Counted from the stretch's first letter, positions 1 through 9,110 are shown. The stretch is 25,000 nt of DNA from Mesostigma viride (GCA_009746045.1 RPFO01000154.1:8215693-8240692); one strand, 5' to 3'. Translations and numbers: made by a program. The notes: generated by a model not told the origin, from the letters alone.

Positions 1-1078
1 TGCTGCAAGGTGCCAAAGGATAATCTATCCTGCCAATCTGCATCGGGAGGGACTAAATGGTTCTCTAAACGCTTGAACAATTCTGCTACCGAGTTAGGGT
101 AGGCATGAGAGGCCAAAGACTCACACTGAATGAGGTTAGCAAGCTCAGGAGTAATGCAGGTTGTAAGATAGTGAGGAACTAATACAGCATCAGAGAGGCG
201 CCACCTATTGTGGTTCTGCCAGGACTCTGTGTTCTGGGTGAGCAACATAAAAGGTGAAAAACTGTTGAGGGGTAGACTTGACATCCAGCTTGGGAAGGTT
301 AGCAAAGAGGGGAAGAGCAGGGGCTTAGGGGGATTAGAAGAGTCAGTTTTTCCCATAGGGCCACTATCTTCCACTGCTACATAAGCGGGATAGAAGGAAG
401 GATAGGAAAAGTCTTGGGTAGGGGTCTAGAGGGGCCACCGTTTCAGGCTGGTGCCCATAGGAGAAGGGGACAGTATATTGCTCACGAAGAGAGGAATAGG
501 CAAAATGATCATAATTTCTATCATCTAGGGCATGGTACTGAAATCACTATTAACTTCTAAATCAGCCACACGGGTAGGGACCTGGGCTGCCTCATAGGCC
601 GTCTCAGGGTAGGACCAGGAAGCAGGTGGGTAAAAGGGAACTGCACTAGGGCGCCCAGAAGGACCGACAGGGGCAGAGGCACGACCCGTGTTAAGAGCAG
701 GCATGGAAGGAACAGGGTGGGAAGGAGGCCTAAAAACATTGTTAGTTAGTGAGGACCTGCTGGAGGGTTGAGCCAAGGTTGCAGGAGGGGCAGGGGCCTG
801 GTTCAGGGTAAGGGAAGGGTCATCACTAAATCTGACTTGCATACGTTGACGTTGTTCATAGGTAGGAGGGGTAAGTGAGGGACGACGGCGACCATCAGCA
901 AGAGGAGAAGGAGGTGAGGCACGAAGATTACCTTGAGGAGTGAGATGGTGTACCGTTTCAAGTGAGTCCCGTCGGTTACCCGATTGTTGTTATGGTTGTT
1001 ATTATTATTATTATTATTATTATTCATAGTAGGAGTATTGGTAGGTATAGGCGACAGGTTACCACCCACTGGATCCAT
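1..1078 (-). pseudogene. Decayed gag-like ORF of an LTR-type retroelement (runs off left edge)
   Basis: An ATG at 1078 opens a frame that begins with a Pro/Thr segment and a poly-Asn run encoded by an ATT microsatellite (about 1000-1024). Coding character then passes to another frame around 990-1000: a Pro/Ser-rich segment, the longest open piece being 525-842. It changes frame again near 525 and near 200-240. The last piece (about 1-240) reads as an alpha-helical gag-like domain, containing a segment like SWQNHNRWRLSDAVL followed by LAxLIQCESLASHAYP-type text. I infer a retroelement Gag from the low-complexity N-terminus, the helical C-terminal half and the position downstream of a terminal block and two small ORFs. 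No zinc knuckle or protease is visible before the edge. Several indels break it, so it is probably inactive. Assignment to Gag is by character and position, not by a recognised family. Confidence 0.45.
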
Positions 1079-1202
1079 TTTTGTTTAAGTAAATGATCAA
1101 AAATCTAACTGAAAGCAACAAGGATAAAGGACAAGGCCTAATATAAGGCAAGGAAAGAAAAGGAAAAGATTTTAATGGCTTAAAAGAAAGGAACAATTTA
1201 AA

Positions 1203-1595
1203 TCAGTCCTTTTTAACAACAGTAATGGATAGGGAACCGAATTCCAAGGTGAGAGGAGTATCTAAGCTAGATGAGGATGCAGCCCTCTTAGGGGGAGACG
1301 AAGGAGGGGTAGCAAAATCTAGAGCTTCTACAGGAGGGCGACCATGAGGAGTAGAACGTACGTGTAGGCCTAGATCTGATACGCTATGGTCTATAAGGAA
1401 TTGTTGAGCTTCCTCGAAGGTAACAAATTTCTTATACCTAATTACATTATATGTACGGTTTTGCACTATCTTCCTAGCATCTGACCAAGAGAGGAAAATG
1501 GCTGACCATTGAGGGGTAATAACTACGTAATACTTAGCTAAACTATTATCACTAGATGAATGGGAAGGCGCAGTAAAAACACGACGTTGACTCAT
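1203..1595 (-). CDS. Accessory ORF with RNase H1-type hybrid-binding / caulimovirus viroplasmin domain
   Basis: 130 codons from an ATG at 1595. Residues about 21-68 match the small alpha/beta domain found at the N-terminus of eukaryotic RNase H1 and in caulimovirus viroplasmin: KYYVV, then a short loop, then IFLSWSDARKIV, then YNVIRYKKFVTFEEAQQFL. The pattern is Tyr-x-Val-Val, Gly/Ser-Trp-x-x, Lys-Lys-Phe, Glu-Glu-Ala, Phe-Leu. In known proteins this domain binds RNA/DNA hybrids or dsRNA. No RNase H catalytic domain follows; residues 70-130 are Pro/Ser-rich and end in a basic Val-Val-Lys-Lys-Asp tail. It lies between a small Arg/Gly-rich ORF (1948-2280) and the gag-like ORF (start 1078), all on the minus strand and in separate frames, so it looks like an accessory gene of the element. 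The domain match is confident; a role in reverse transcription is inference. Confidence 0.7.
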   Translation of the reverse strand: MSQRRVFTAPSHSSSDNSLAKYYVVITPQWSAIFLSWSDARKIVQNRTYNVIRYKKFVTFEEAQQFLIDHSVSDLGLHVRSTPHGRPPVEALDFATPPSSPPKRAASSSSLDTPLTLEFGSLSITVVKKD

Positions 1596-1679
1596 GATAA
1601 CTCACCTGGCGTGTCTTGTGATGTCAAGCTAGACGAGGTAGGGGTAGGCGACTTAGCTTGACGATCTGGATCACCGAAA

Positions 1680-1790
1680 GAAGAAGGAGGGCGGGAGTTT
1701 CCAGCTCTCGTCCTAAGTCAGCGGCCGGATATCCCAGCGCTCGTCCTAACACAGCGCCCCGTAACTCTGCGGGTGCGGCCGTCTAATAAA
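1680..1790. repeat. Imperfect direct repeat in GC-rich leader segment
   Basis: Two copies of about 24 bp sharing the core CTCGTCCTAA, followed by CAGCG, lie at about 1705-1730 and 1739-1764, between the small Arg/Gly ORF and the viroplasmin-domain ORF. The function is unknown; a structured RNA leader is one possibility. Confidence 0.35.
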
Positions 1791-1947
1791 GCAGCAGCAC
1801 AAGGAAAAAGGTGTAGGTACTGCGACGCTAATCGTCTCCGAACAGTAATACTCCCCTATCTAAGCAGGAAACAACCGTAAGCAGGAAAACAAGGCGAAGG
1901 ACAGGCTAACTACGAAAGGATTTATCCGCTGTGAGCAGGTCTAGCTT

Positions 1948-2280
1948 CTAGGTAAGCGTGTCCCGAAACGGGCAGCACGACGCTCCTAGCTTGAAGGCGA
2001 CCCGCCCATTACCTATCAAGGAAGTGTCGACTTCTTGTTCCTGGACGCGGAAGGGGTCTTGAAAAGGTGTATGTGGCAAGGGATAGTCGTCTCGTTCACT
2101 ACCTACTGAAGTTCCTCCGGAACCATTGTTACGCCGCGGATATCTACCTCCACCTCTACCTCTAATGGGCCTGATACTACCTAAACTGGTCAGGCCTCCT
2201 CTACTTAACCCTCTGGCGAAAGACGAACGTGACGGAGCTGATCTCAATGCATTAACGTAAGTGTTACTATAATACGCCAT
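1948..2280 (-). CDS. Small Arg/Gly-rich retroelement ORF starting inside the terminal block
   Basis: 110 codons from the ATG at 2280 to a stop at 1948. The protein begins MAYYSNTYVN, has Ser/Arg-rich text, then an RG-rich basic segment (residues about 32-50, with GRGGGRYPRRNN) and an acidic/Pro C-terminal part. RG-rich segments often bind nucleic acid, so an RNA-binding or nucleocapsid-like role is possible but unproven. The open frame extends upstream to 2451 without need; I chose the ATG at 2280 because the second copy of the block (18273-18350) preserves exactly this start and the next 25 residues. Between the copies, 8 of 26 codons differ and every change is a synonymous third-position change. 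That pattern supports real translation. No known family recognised. Confidence 0.65.
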   Translation of the reverse strand: MAYYSNTYVNALRSAPSRSSFARGLSRGGLTSLGSIRPIRGRGGGRYPRRNNGSGGTSVGSERDDYPLPHTPFQDPFRVQEQEVDTSLIGNGRVAFKLGASCCPFRDTLT

Positions 2281-2699
2281 ACAACCATTTATCAAAACCC
2301 GTTTACTCCAGGAATAGAGGAAGGAAACACAACTACACTGCCGTGACCCAAGCCTAAATGTGTCAATCCACTTAACACACGCCGAGTGCACACACAAGGG
2401 GTAGAACGCGCATAAATGGTCACCAACGGTCCAACACGCTCGGGCCGACATGGCCCTCGCCTACAGGTGCACGCTGGTCCACTAAATCTACTGATGCACG
2501 CTGGTCCACTACATTCTACCACAGGATCAGGACCACTAGTAAAGTACGCGGCGCGGCGCCCAACGGCACCCAATGTACCACGGTACTGTTACGAGGACAA
2601 TAATGTCCCGGTAGGAGCCTAAACGTAAACCTAGGGACAACCGAGGCAAAGGACCTAATTTACGTCCGTAACTACAACGAATTGTTACGCGACGTAACA
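2203..2699 (-). repeat. Terminal block (LTR-like) copy 1, 5' end of the minus-strand element
   Basis: Begins at 2699 (minus) with TGTTACGTCGCGTAACA, in which TGTTACG and CGTAACA are reverse complements around TCG. About 490 bp is shared, in inverted orientation, with 17863-18350. Conserved landmarks include GTAGTGGACCAGCGTGCA (duplicated in this copy), TTGGTGACCATTTATG, GGCTTGGGTCACGGCAGTG and CTATTCCTGGARTAAACGG. Similarity runs through the first 26 codons of the small ORF and stops at 2203. The simplest reading is an LTR that includes the ORF start; a shorter LTR plus leader is also possible. No clear tRNA primer-binding site follows. Confidence 0.6.
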
Positions 2700-2744
2700 C
2701 TTGCCTTCCGGGTGCCATCCACAATGGGGATGGAGATAGCCCTA

Positions 2745-2892
2745 CCCATCCTATTTCTCTGTATAGGGCTGTTAAGCTCCATGATGCCCATCGGGCAGGG
2801 GCTACGTGGACGTGCCTGTAAGAGGCCAACTGTTGTTTTCTCTGCGCACGGGGAAATTACCAGCACGTCCTATTCAATTCATTGAATTCAAT
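2745..2892 (+). mobile_element. Retroposon 3' end, family B copy 1, with ATTCA-type tail
   Basis: A block of about 145 bp, starting near CCTATTTCTCTGTA and including GGGCAGGGGCTAC, AGGCCAACTGTTGTTTTC and ACCAGCACGTCC, ends in a degenerate ATTCAATT tail (2871-2892). The same block with the same type of tail occurs on the minus strand at 8796-8925. A shared body with a simple-repeat 3' tail is typical of non-LTR retrotransposon or SINE 3' ends. It lies 45 bp outside terminal block copy 1. The autonomous partner is not identified. Confidence 0.5.
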
Positions 2893-3695
2893 TCACCCAT
2901 AACTGAAGCTATCAACAAGCCATACCTCCGTCTAGCGCACTAGATTGCCAACCATGCATTTTGTAATATTCTTTTCATTCTATTACCATTTTCCGATAAC
3001 CCGTCGGTCCTGCAGCTACCACCAACCCAGGCTTCGATTTACGTTGGACACGATCCTCGCGTTCCAGCCTGCGCTGTTGTCTCACTCATATGTCTAGGTC
3101 GCTGTATGCATGCATGGGTCACCGGCTATACTGTGCGCTGTCACAACGGTTGTCTCACTCGTATAAGCATGGTCACCGGCAGCTTTTCTCACAACAGACT
3201 GTCGCAGCAGAAACCCACTATGTCCGTTGAAGGAACAGATCGACATTACCCTAATAGCAATACCCGGCCAGATAGTGCTCCGGCTTCAGTTCACATAATG
3301 AAGGTAGAAACTCCACGTGCTACGTGCATCTAGAATTAACGGGGTTAATGCGGCTATGCCTTCGACTCGGAAAACCCACGATTCAGCTTGCCGGCCCCGG
3401 CGCTAAAGAGGCCGCACTTCAGTTAATCGTGAACCTTCCCACGCTCGCCGCATACAGCGTTGTACTGAGCTCGGCGATTCGGCATTGGCGAAGGATCCTG
3501 CGAACCGACGACCGTGATTTTTACCAGATTTATATTATATAGGTCCAGCAGTCGTAGTGCAGCAACCCGTTTCCCGCGTAAGATTGAAGCCTAGGGCTAG
3601 TGAGCGGCCCCGGCCCGTAGGCTACCGCGAAAGCCGCACTTCTAACAGTATTGCCGCGCCGTTCTTTCCCGCGCAAAACGCACGCTGTTGCGTGT
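2893..3695. other. Gene-free flank left of the TTAA element
   Basis: No ORF over about 75 codons with coding character and no recognisable domain. There is a short direct repetition around 3060-3190, where two copies of a segment containing CACAACxGTTGTCTCACTCxTAT and GGTCACCGGC occur about 75 bp apart. Otherwise it is mixed-composition sequence that I cannot assign. It may be host intergenic DNA into which the TTAA element inserted. Confidence 0.4.
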
Positions 3696-3904
3696 TTAAG
3701 GGGACATGACACCCCAAAAGGGCACTTTTCTGGAAACCATACCTAGGCATGTGATGAAAATCCAGTTATGATGGGGGACCATAAATATGATAAAAAAAAA
3801 AAATTCCAACCACTTGGGGGTGTACTACCCCCCACCATGTGACCGTTATGTGCTAAAAATAGAAAAAGACGCTATTTTTGGCCGATTTTCCCTAGGACAA
3901 TGGG

Positions 3905-4345
3905 CAAACCCATTGTGGCCAAATCATATATTCCCATCTAATTGCAACCCTTGCCATTAATTCCAGCTAGTTTGCTGGTCAGAATAAGCATGTTTAGACA
4001 CATTGAAATAGTTTACCCCAAAACACGTATTTTTTGGTGCCTAAAAAAATATATCAAATCATAGACACATGCAATGGGGTCAAATCATATAATCAAAATT
4101 GGCCCAGGGTTGCAATCACACAGCCCCAAAGTTTCAGCTCATTCTGACCACGTTTACTCACATTGAAATATGGTCATGTGCAAAAAAAAAATGATCGCTT
4201 TTTGTGGTTTGGAGCTCAAACACCACCACAAAGACACCCTTGCCCACCACAAACTGGGCCAAAACAACAGCCATTAGTTTATTTATGATGTTAGGAAGCT
4301 TGCTATGAAATCCCAGGTCATTCTGAGCTAGTATGGCCATGTTAC
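3905..4345. repeat. Three diverged tandem units of about 150-180 bp inside the TTAA element
   Basis: Units at about 3905-4070, 4075-4200 and 4225-4345 share ordered landmarks: an AAATCATAT A/T-rich box, a TTGCAAC or CCCTTGCC box, AGCTNRTT/GGTCAGAAT or CATTCTGA, and CATTGAAATA or GTTACATCA. Poly-A runs are at 3792-3802 and 4181-4190. A second pair of related segments starts TTATAGCTGCCA at about 4353 and 4704. These could be old tandem duplications within the element or exons of repeated sequence. No coding frame spans the units. Confidence 0.45.
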
Positions 4346-4497
4346 ATCATATTATAGCTGCCACGCTGCGTTCCTGGTACAACATGGCATGAGGGGGCAC
4401 ACATGCATATGACCCACCCAAGCAAGTCCCATCATGTCTTATGATGGCCAAATAATACAAGCACTATCCTGCCACCTTGATAACACACAGGAAGGCT

Positions 4498-5020
4498 TTA
4501 GCCCTCGTCGGAATCGCCGTCCCCCATGCAGTTGGGGCAATACCAGGCACCCACCGGCATGGTTTTCTTTGTCAGGCCAAGGCGGAGCATGTGGGCACCA
4601 TGCTCTTCCCCGCCTGCACCTGCCTCACACAGCAGGAAGGGGTTGTGATTCTTGTCCTCGCGCCCCAAGCATCTAATGCACCGGGCATCCATATTACATC
4701 TTGTTATAGCTGCCAGCCTGCATGCTTGGTGCACCATGACATGAGGCAATACCATGAGCACATTCCTAAGCTTGCCCCCTGCAAATGGGGCAGAACCACG
4801 AAAAACAAATGCTAGATGCTTGAAGAAAACAACCACCAACTCTTTAACCATTATGAGCAGGTATGACCGCTTGCGGGAATCACTCATAGCCAACACCATG
4901 TCATGACGCTTATGGATAAAAGGTGCATCCTTCATAGCCATAACGACCTGATCCCTGTCATCTAGGAAGTACAAGCCATGTTTAATGGAGGCTAAACAGG
5001 TGGGGATGTGATAAGTAACT
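4498..5020 (-). CDS. PHD-finger-like protein fragment inside the TTAA element
   Basis: The frame is open from about 5020 to a stop at 4498; I see no convincing ATG at the N-terminus, so it may be an exon or a decayed fragment. The C-terminal 60 residues have PHD-finger spacing: ARCIRCLG, about 8 residues, LLC, a Gly/Glu loop, an His (EEHGAHML), then MPVGAWYCPNCMG and an acidic end. PHD fingers are Cys4-His-Cys3; here the second Cys of the second pair appears to be missing (CEAGAG), so zinc binding may be impaired. PHD fingers read histone tails, and cross-brace zinc fingers of this type also occur at the C-termini of some transposases (the piggyBac Cys-rich domain). A captured host domain or a transposase remnant are both possible. 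No DDE catalytic triad is visible in this frame. Confidence 0.45.
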
Positions 5021-5258
5021 CACATATTTTCACCTTCCATACAAGAACCTTGTTTTCCAGCAGGCTGAAGAGCCATGACAGGCGTTTATGAGCTCGCCAG
5101 CTCCTTGCAACGGTGATGCCGCTCCCAGGCAGCTAGGGTCCTTGACTACGCAATATAGAATGTCTACCGTGCGAAAACCTCCATACAGGAAGCGTAGCAA
5201 AGCCAGATAACTGCCCGATCAATTCTGGGTAGCTTTAGGAAGCATGGCATACGCAGCG

Positions 5259-5741
5259 TAAGGAAAACCATTGAAAGCTGCGGAAAATCTGATAGCACAA
5301 CTGCAACAAGTGGAGAACAAAATAGCAAGAAGAACCCAGAAACGGCGCCAAAAGTTTCATGCCAGGTTCACTAAGAGCGCAAACAGACTGGGCGGTGACA
5401 TGCGGCAAATCAACGTACCACGGCCGGCATTATTTCCTACCCAGGCGCGCAAGAAAAGCCAGCCAGCCATGGATGGATTAACCGCGGATCGCGCAGGCCT
5501 GAACGAAATCATTTTAGAAATGACAGGAAATGGCCGCAGATCGAAGACGCTTAGGTTATTTTCATGGTGTCCGTTACTAAACGGCTCTTACTGCATCAAT
5601 ACAACCCACGAATATCGAGTTCTACCGTCGCAGGCACGCATGCTAGATTATTCATCGCGGCCAAATTGTTGGATGAGACCCCCGTGCAAATCTGTACCAA
5701 CAAAGGCAGCGAATTTGCAAATAGTGCAGATCTGGCTATGA
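5259..5741 (+). CDS. Possible coding fragment, basic coiled segment (weak)
   Basis: A frame of about 160 codons with no ATG at its start. The first third reads as a charged helix (LIAQLQQVENKIARRTQKRR) followed by a basic segment; the rest lacks clear character. It lies in the right half of the TTAA element, opposite in strand to the PHD-like ORF. An overlapping plus-strand frame (5564-5944) contains ARLFIAAKLLDE and QICTNKGSEFANSADL, which faintly resemble the region around the second catalytic Asp of retroviral-type integrases (usually TDxGxEF). Asp is Asn here and the flanking text does not hold up. I record it only as a candidate remnant of an internal gene. Confidence 0.2.
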
Positions 5742-5899
5742 AACATCATAATAGAACATCACTTTTAACCACCGGCTTAATTTTTCGGCCTGTCGCCCGC
5801 CGGATTAGCCATATTTTAACGGAACGCACGTCGCCATGGCCACCTCCGCACGGTGCGCGCACTGTGCACCACAATTTCACGGTCCGTCGGTACCGTCCC

Positions 5900-5923
5900 G
5901 ACTTTTTTGGCGCCAAAAAAGTC
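5900..5923. repeat. Perfect 24-bp palindrome next to the right inverted repeat
   Basis: The sequence is symmetric about GGCGCC, with six T on one side, six A on the other, and GAC/GTC at the edges. It lies 2 bp inside the right terminal repeat of the TTAA element. It has no counterpart at the left end. It could be a transposase-binding or cruciform site. Confidence 0.6.
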
Positions 5924-5944
5924 CCGGGTGTCATGTCCCCTTAA

Positions 5945-6627
5945 TTAAATTACGGGGAGCCAAGTGCTGACTTGGATGGAAAGGCGGTTAGCTTTTCCAT
6001 TTCAGTCAATTTAAATCACAGTCAATTGCAAGTCCAAGCTGCAGTGTTTGTATTTTACTGTCCCGGTCACGTGCCAATTGCTCGCGCGTATCTGGAGCGA
6101 GTCAGTCAGTCAATAATCAGTGGGTTCCTACTTCCGACTTCCGACGTCAAGGGTCCGACAGAGAAGTAGTAGTAGGACCCAGTGCAAGATGAACGACCTG
6201 ACACTTGCATTCTTCTCTGAGTTCTGAGTTCAGCTACAACGGCAGATTAACCACGTGTTCCATTTCTGTCTGGTGCCACGCAATCCCTTCTCGCACTGAA
6301 TGAAAACGACTGAAGCGTATGCGAAGTCGTGGCAAGTCACTAGCACGAGACGTACCCAGGCAGTTTCGGAGGAAAATTGGATGGTGTTCTTTGGATCTTT
6401 CGTTGCATGGGTTGACGTGTCGCAATATTGCTGCTTGCACTATATGCTGAACATCGTCCAATATTTCTGTAAAAAATGGATAATATCTGACTTAGCGGGC
6501 TCAGCTCTGTCGACATAATTGTGACCCAGTTGACACCCAACTCATTACACAACTCCGTAACCAAATTCGGCAGTCACGACAGTCCTATGGACGCAGGCTC
6601 GCAGCAGCCTGATCATGTATATCAAGT
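5945..6627. other. Gene-free stretch right of the TTAA element
   Basis: Short frames only, none with recognisable content. CAGTCAATT-type motifs recur at 6003-6024 (twice), with GTCAGTCAGTCAATAATCAGT at about 6100. It may hold the upstream region of the ORF at 6628, but I see no convincing promoter. Confidence 0.3.
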
Positions 6628-7443
6628 TTGGCATGCGTTCCTCGAGCAGTATTTACTCCTTGCATGGTATGGCCACCATCCCAACATCAATCGCAACCCC
6701 TTCGTCTCATCCGTTTTCCCTCCCAGAAACATCAAACAGGCAGCCCAATGCCGACAGCGTCTTTGAAAAGCCTGGCTGGAAAGCTGCAAGAGCACATTTC
6801 TCGGTTTCGACAGCGGCCAGCTGATCCTTCACCGGCACCCAGCGCTCATGAGCAGAGACTGATACCGCAAGAGATTCTGTCAGGGAAGGTCGACCTTTAT
6901 TGTAGGGATGACAAACTTCTGGATGAATGGCCTTCTCGGCATGCACAATGGGCAGCGGACCACCGTTCGGACGTTGATGGAAGGCTTGCGGAGCTGGAGT
7001 TCGATCTGCCTGGTCGCTTGCCCGAACCTGCTCCGGCGATTTGTCGGGAAAAAGGCTTTTCCTTATCCGACGGCAGCGCGGACTTCGGTGATTCGTACCG
7101 AGTTTACCTGCACCCCGACGACACCCTTCGGCCGGCGGCCCCGGTACAACGTAGCATGAAACGCCGGATGTCGGAACCGCAGGAGCTGACGAAGCTCTCA
7201 AAACCCAAGCATTTCGACTGGATGCTCGAGCGACTCGTTCCCCACAGCGTGGCCAAGCTGATGCAAAATGCCGCCGTTGAAACTCCGAAATCCTCGCCCA
7301 GGTTGGCCTCGAGATCGGGCGAGCACGAGTGGTGGCACAGCAAGAACGACCTGCTGCGAGTGCTCATCACCGCGGAGTACGAGCTTATTAGCGGTGAGGC
7401 GGCCCGCCACCAGCACCATGCGGTCGACATCATTCCATGTTAA
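6628..7443 (+). CDS. Hypothetical protein, 271 codons (possible host gene or exon)
   Basis: The longest frame in a repeat-poor part of the window. ATG at 6628; a second in-frame ATG at 6748 may be the better start, because text before it (Pro/His/Ser) looks less protein-like than text after it. Downstream residues have a balanced, soluble composition with predicted helices, for example KSLAGKLQEHISRFRQR, WMLERLVPHSVAKLMQ and a Trp-rich EHEWWHSKNDLLRVLI near the C-terminus. There is no signal peptide, membrane segment or motif that I recognise. The stop at 7441-7443 is followed by about 530 bp of non-coding sequence and then TGTAA, the polyadenylation motif typical of green algae. Introns upstream are possible. 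I cannot name a function, and a chance ORF is not excluded. Confidence 0.35.
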   Translation: MACVPRAVFTPCMVWPPSQHQSQPLRLIRFPSQKHQTGSPMPTASLKSLAGKLQEHISRFRQRPADPSPAPSAHEQRLIPQEILSGKVDLYCRDDKLLDEWPSRHAQWAADHRSDVDGRLAELEFDLPGRLPEPAPAICREKGFSLSDGSADFGDSYRVYLHPDDTLRPAAPVQRSMKRRMSEPQELTKLSKPKHFDWMLERLVPHSVAKLMQNAAVETPKSSPRLASRSGEHEWWHSKNDLLRVLITAEYELISGEAARHQHHAVDIIPC

Positions 7444-8795
7444 GGACCCTGGCCTGTTGATTCGAGGACTCCAGTCACGCCACACCTGACCTGGTGGATT
7501 GCGCGAGGAACCTGGTGCATGGCGCATCTAAAGTGGAAATTGTGATGACCTGGCCGGCAGATCCTCCTGCTGAGCTGGCGGCTAGAGACATGCCATTTCT
7601 GGCCATGTGCTCGCCAGATGAGCTCTCCGCTAAAGCATTGCGTGAAGCCTGGTGAAGGGTGAAGCTTGGTTGATTGCTCATATCTCATGAGAGCGCCTGC
7701 CTGCCCCATCACCACACCGCCACACCATTATCCTGCGACATGTATATCACGACAGTCCCCACGCCGCATTTGGCGCGTGCAGCTCTGTCTATTGATCTGA
7801 TCTGATCGGCTGTGAGCATCAATCCCTGCACACAACTCTTGGCTGCCATGTGGCACGCGGGGATGCCTGCTGGCTATAATACGGCTCAGTCTGATCTCAA
7901 GTCCAAGGCAACGCATGGTCACTGTACCATATGGCGCACGTTTAGTGCCTTGTACATTATATGAGAAACCTGTAAATGACTGTGGCCCTACCTTGTACTG
8001 TGGTGGTCAATCCCCTCCTTGCGGCAGGGTGATCCACCCTGCTCATTAAAACAGAGCCCAGATTGGCGGCACTTGGACAACATGCGCTGCTGAGAGCAGC
8101 TGGCCGGCTCGTTGAAGGCATGGGTGCCCCGGAGGGCTGGTCCAGGCGTCCACGGTTCCGGCAATTGGGCACATAGTAGTTTTGTTCTCTTAAGGGACCT
8201 CTTTTGTTTTGTGTCCATTTTTATGTGTGTGCATATTTTCAGCCCAGGACTGCACAGAGCCTTGATGCCCCCACTGCCTATCTATGCAAGCGCATTCGCT
8301 GCTGTGAAGGTGACCGGTGTTATGGCATGAACCACGGCCATCCGGCATTAAAGCGCGGACGCCGACTGGTTCAACAACGCACTTATTTAGTGAGCTTCTT
8401 TAATTTTTGGTCCTAATGCACAGCTGACTTGCAGTTTCGCTTGGCGAGCCTGGCATTCCGGTGGAGTGTGATTGATCTTCCTCAATCCTCCACCGTAGGG
8501 ATGATTTCTTTGGGGGAGATATGGGTGCAACAGAGTTGCGTTTGGGTCAATATTCTGCTCATCATAGTTGAGTGGTTGCACCAGGCCCCCCTAGTAGTCA
8601 AGTGTAATATATGATGTCCATGGAAAATCATAGCTATCTGCTGGGCTTTTGTGGGCGCTCTCTGCTGATTCGCAAGAGATGCCTGCTCCTATTCTGATGC
8701 CTGCTCCTATTTTCAAATGCAAGTTTCTATCAGAAATCTGTTCTATTAATAAGTGAAATAACACAACTTTTATGATCACCTGCATGTTTGTGGTG
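7444..8795. other. Gene-free stretch with possible 3' UTR and TGTAA signal
   Basis: No ORF with coding character on either strand. TGTAA at 7971-7975 could be the poly(A) signal of the ORF ending at 7443 if the host is a chlorophyte. An 18-bp unit (CTGATGCCTGCTCCTATT) occurs as a tandem pair at about 8677-8712. Nothing else recognised. Confidence 0.3.
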
Positions 8796-8925
8796 ATTGA
8801 ATTGAATTGAATAGGACGTGCTGGTAACTTCCCCGCAGAGAAAACAACAGTTGGCCTCTTAGTGGCACCATGTAGCCCCTGCCCAAAGGGCATGGAGCTT
8901 TATAGCCCTACAGAGAAATGGGCTA
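8796..8925 (-). mobile_element. Retroposon 3' end, family B copy 2, with ATTCA-type tail
   Basis: The inverted counterpart of 2745-2892. Read on the minus strand it runs from TTTCTCTGTAGGGCT through GGGCAGGGGCTAC and AGGCCAACTGTTGTTTTC to CGTCCTATTCAATTCAATTCAA (tail at 8796-8812). Small indels separate the copies, so these are independent insertions rather than one recent inverted duplication. It abuts the AATT tail of the next element at 8930. Confidence 0.5.
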
Positions 8926-9110
8926 TTGATTAATTAATTAATTTGAGGGTTCGGGCCTTGCGGCGTCTAACCTGGCTGGGCCCGGCCCACGTGAGGAGGT
9001 GCCGGCCCGGCTGGGCGGGGCGCATGGCCCTGCAGAGGGGCCACATGAGGTGTCTACCTGGTTGGTGCGAGCTAAGTGCCCCGGTACTAGCAGCAGGCGC
9101 CGCTGCTTGA

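Larger units (their letters stand above)
3700..5940. mobile_element. DNA transposon with TTAA target duplication and 15-bp terminal inverted repeats
   Basis: The left end GGGGACATGACACCC (3700-3714) is a perfect inverted copy of the right end GGGTGTCATGTCCCC (5926-5940). Each end is flanked directly by TTAA (3696-3699 and 5941-5944), the expected 4-bp target duplication. TTAA duplications are known for piggyBac and Kolobok superfamilies. Termini starting with G fit my recollection of Kolobok better than piggyBac ends, which usually start CCC. At 2,241 bp it is long for a MITE, but I see no complete transposase; it is probably non-autonomous or decayed. Inside are a PHD-like ORF on the minus strand, three diverged units of about 180 bp, a second repeat pair and a perfect palindrome near the right end. 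Perfect TIRs and intact TTAA suggest fairly recent insertion. Confidence 0.8.

Noticed and set aside
803-1078. Intact 91-codon Asn-rich gene
   Set aside because: Only the first 40 codons have coding character. The rest is out of frame with the Pro/Ser-rich Gag text, so it is part of a broken gag-like ORF.
5564-5944. Integrase/transposase DDE fragment (QICTNKGSEFANS)
   Set aside because: Resembles TDxGxEF, but the Asp is Asn and neither the first Asp nor the Glu with proper context is present. It could be chance, so it is mentioned only as weak text under a low-confidence feature.
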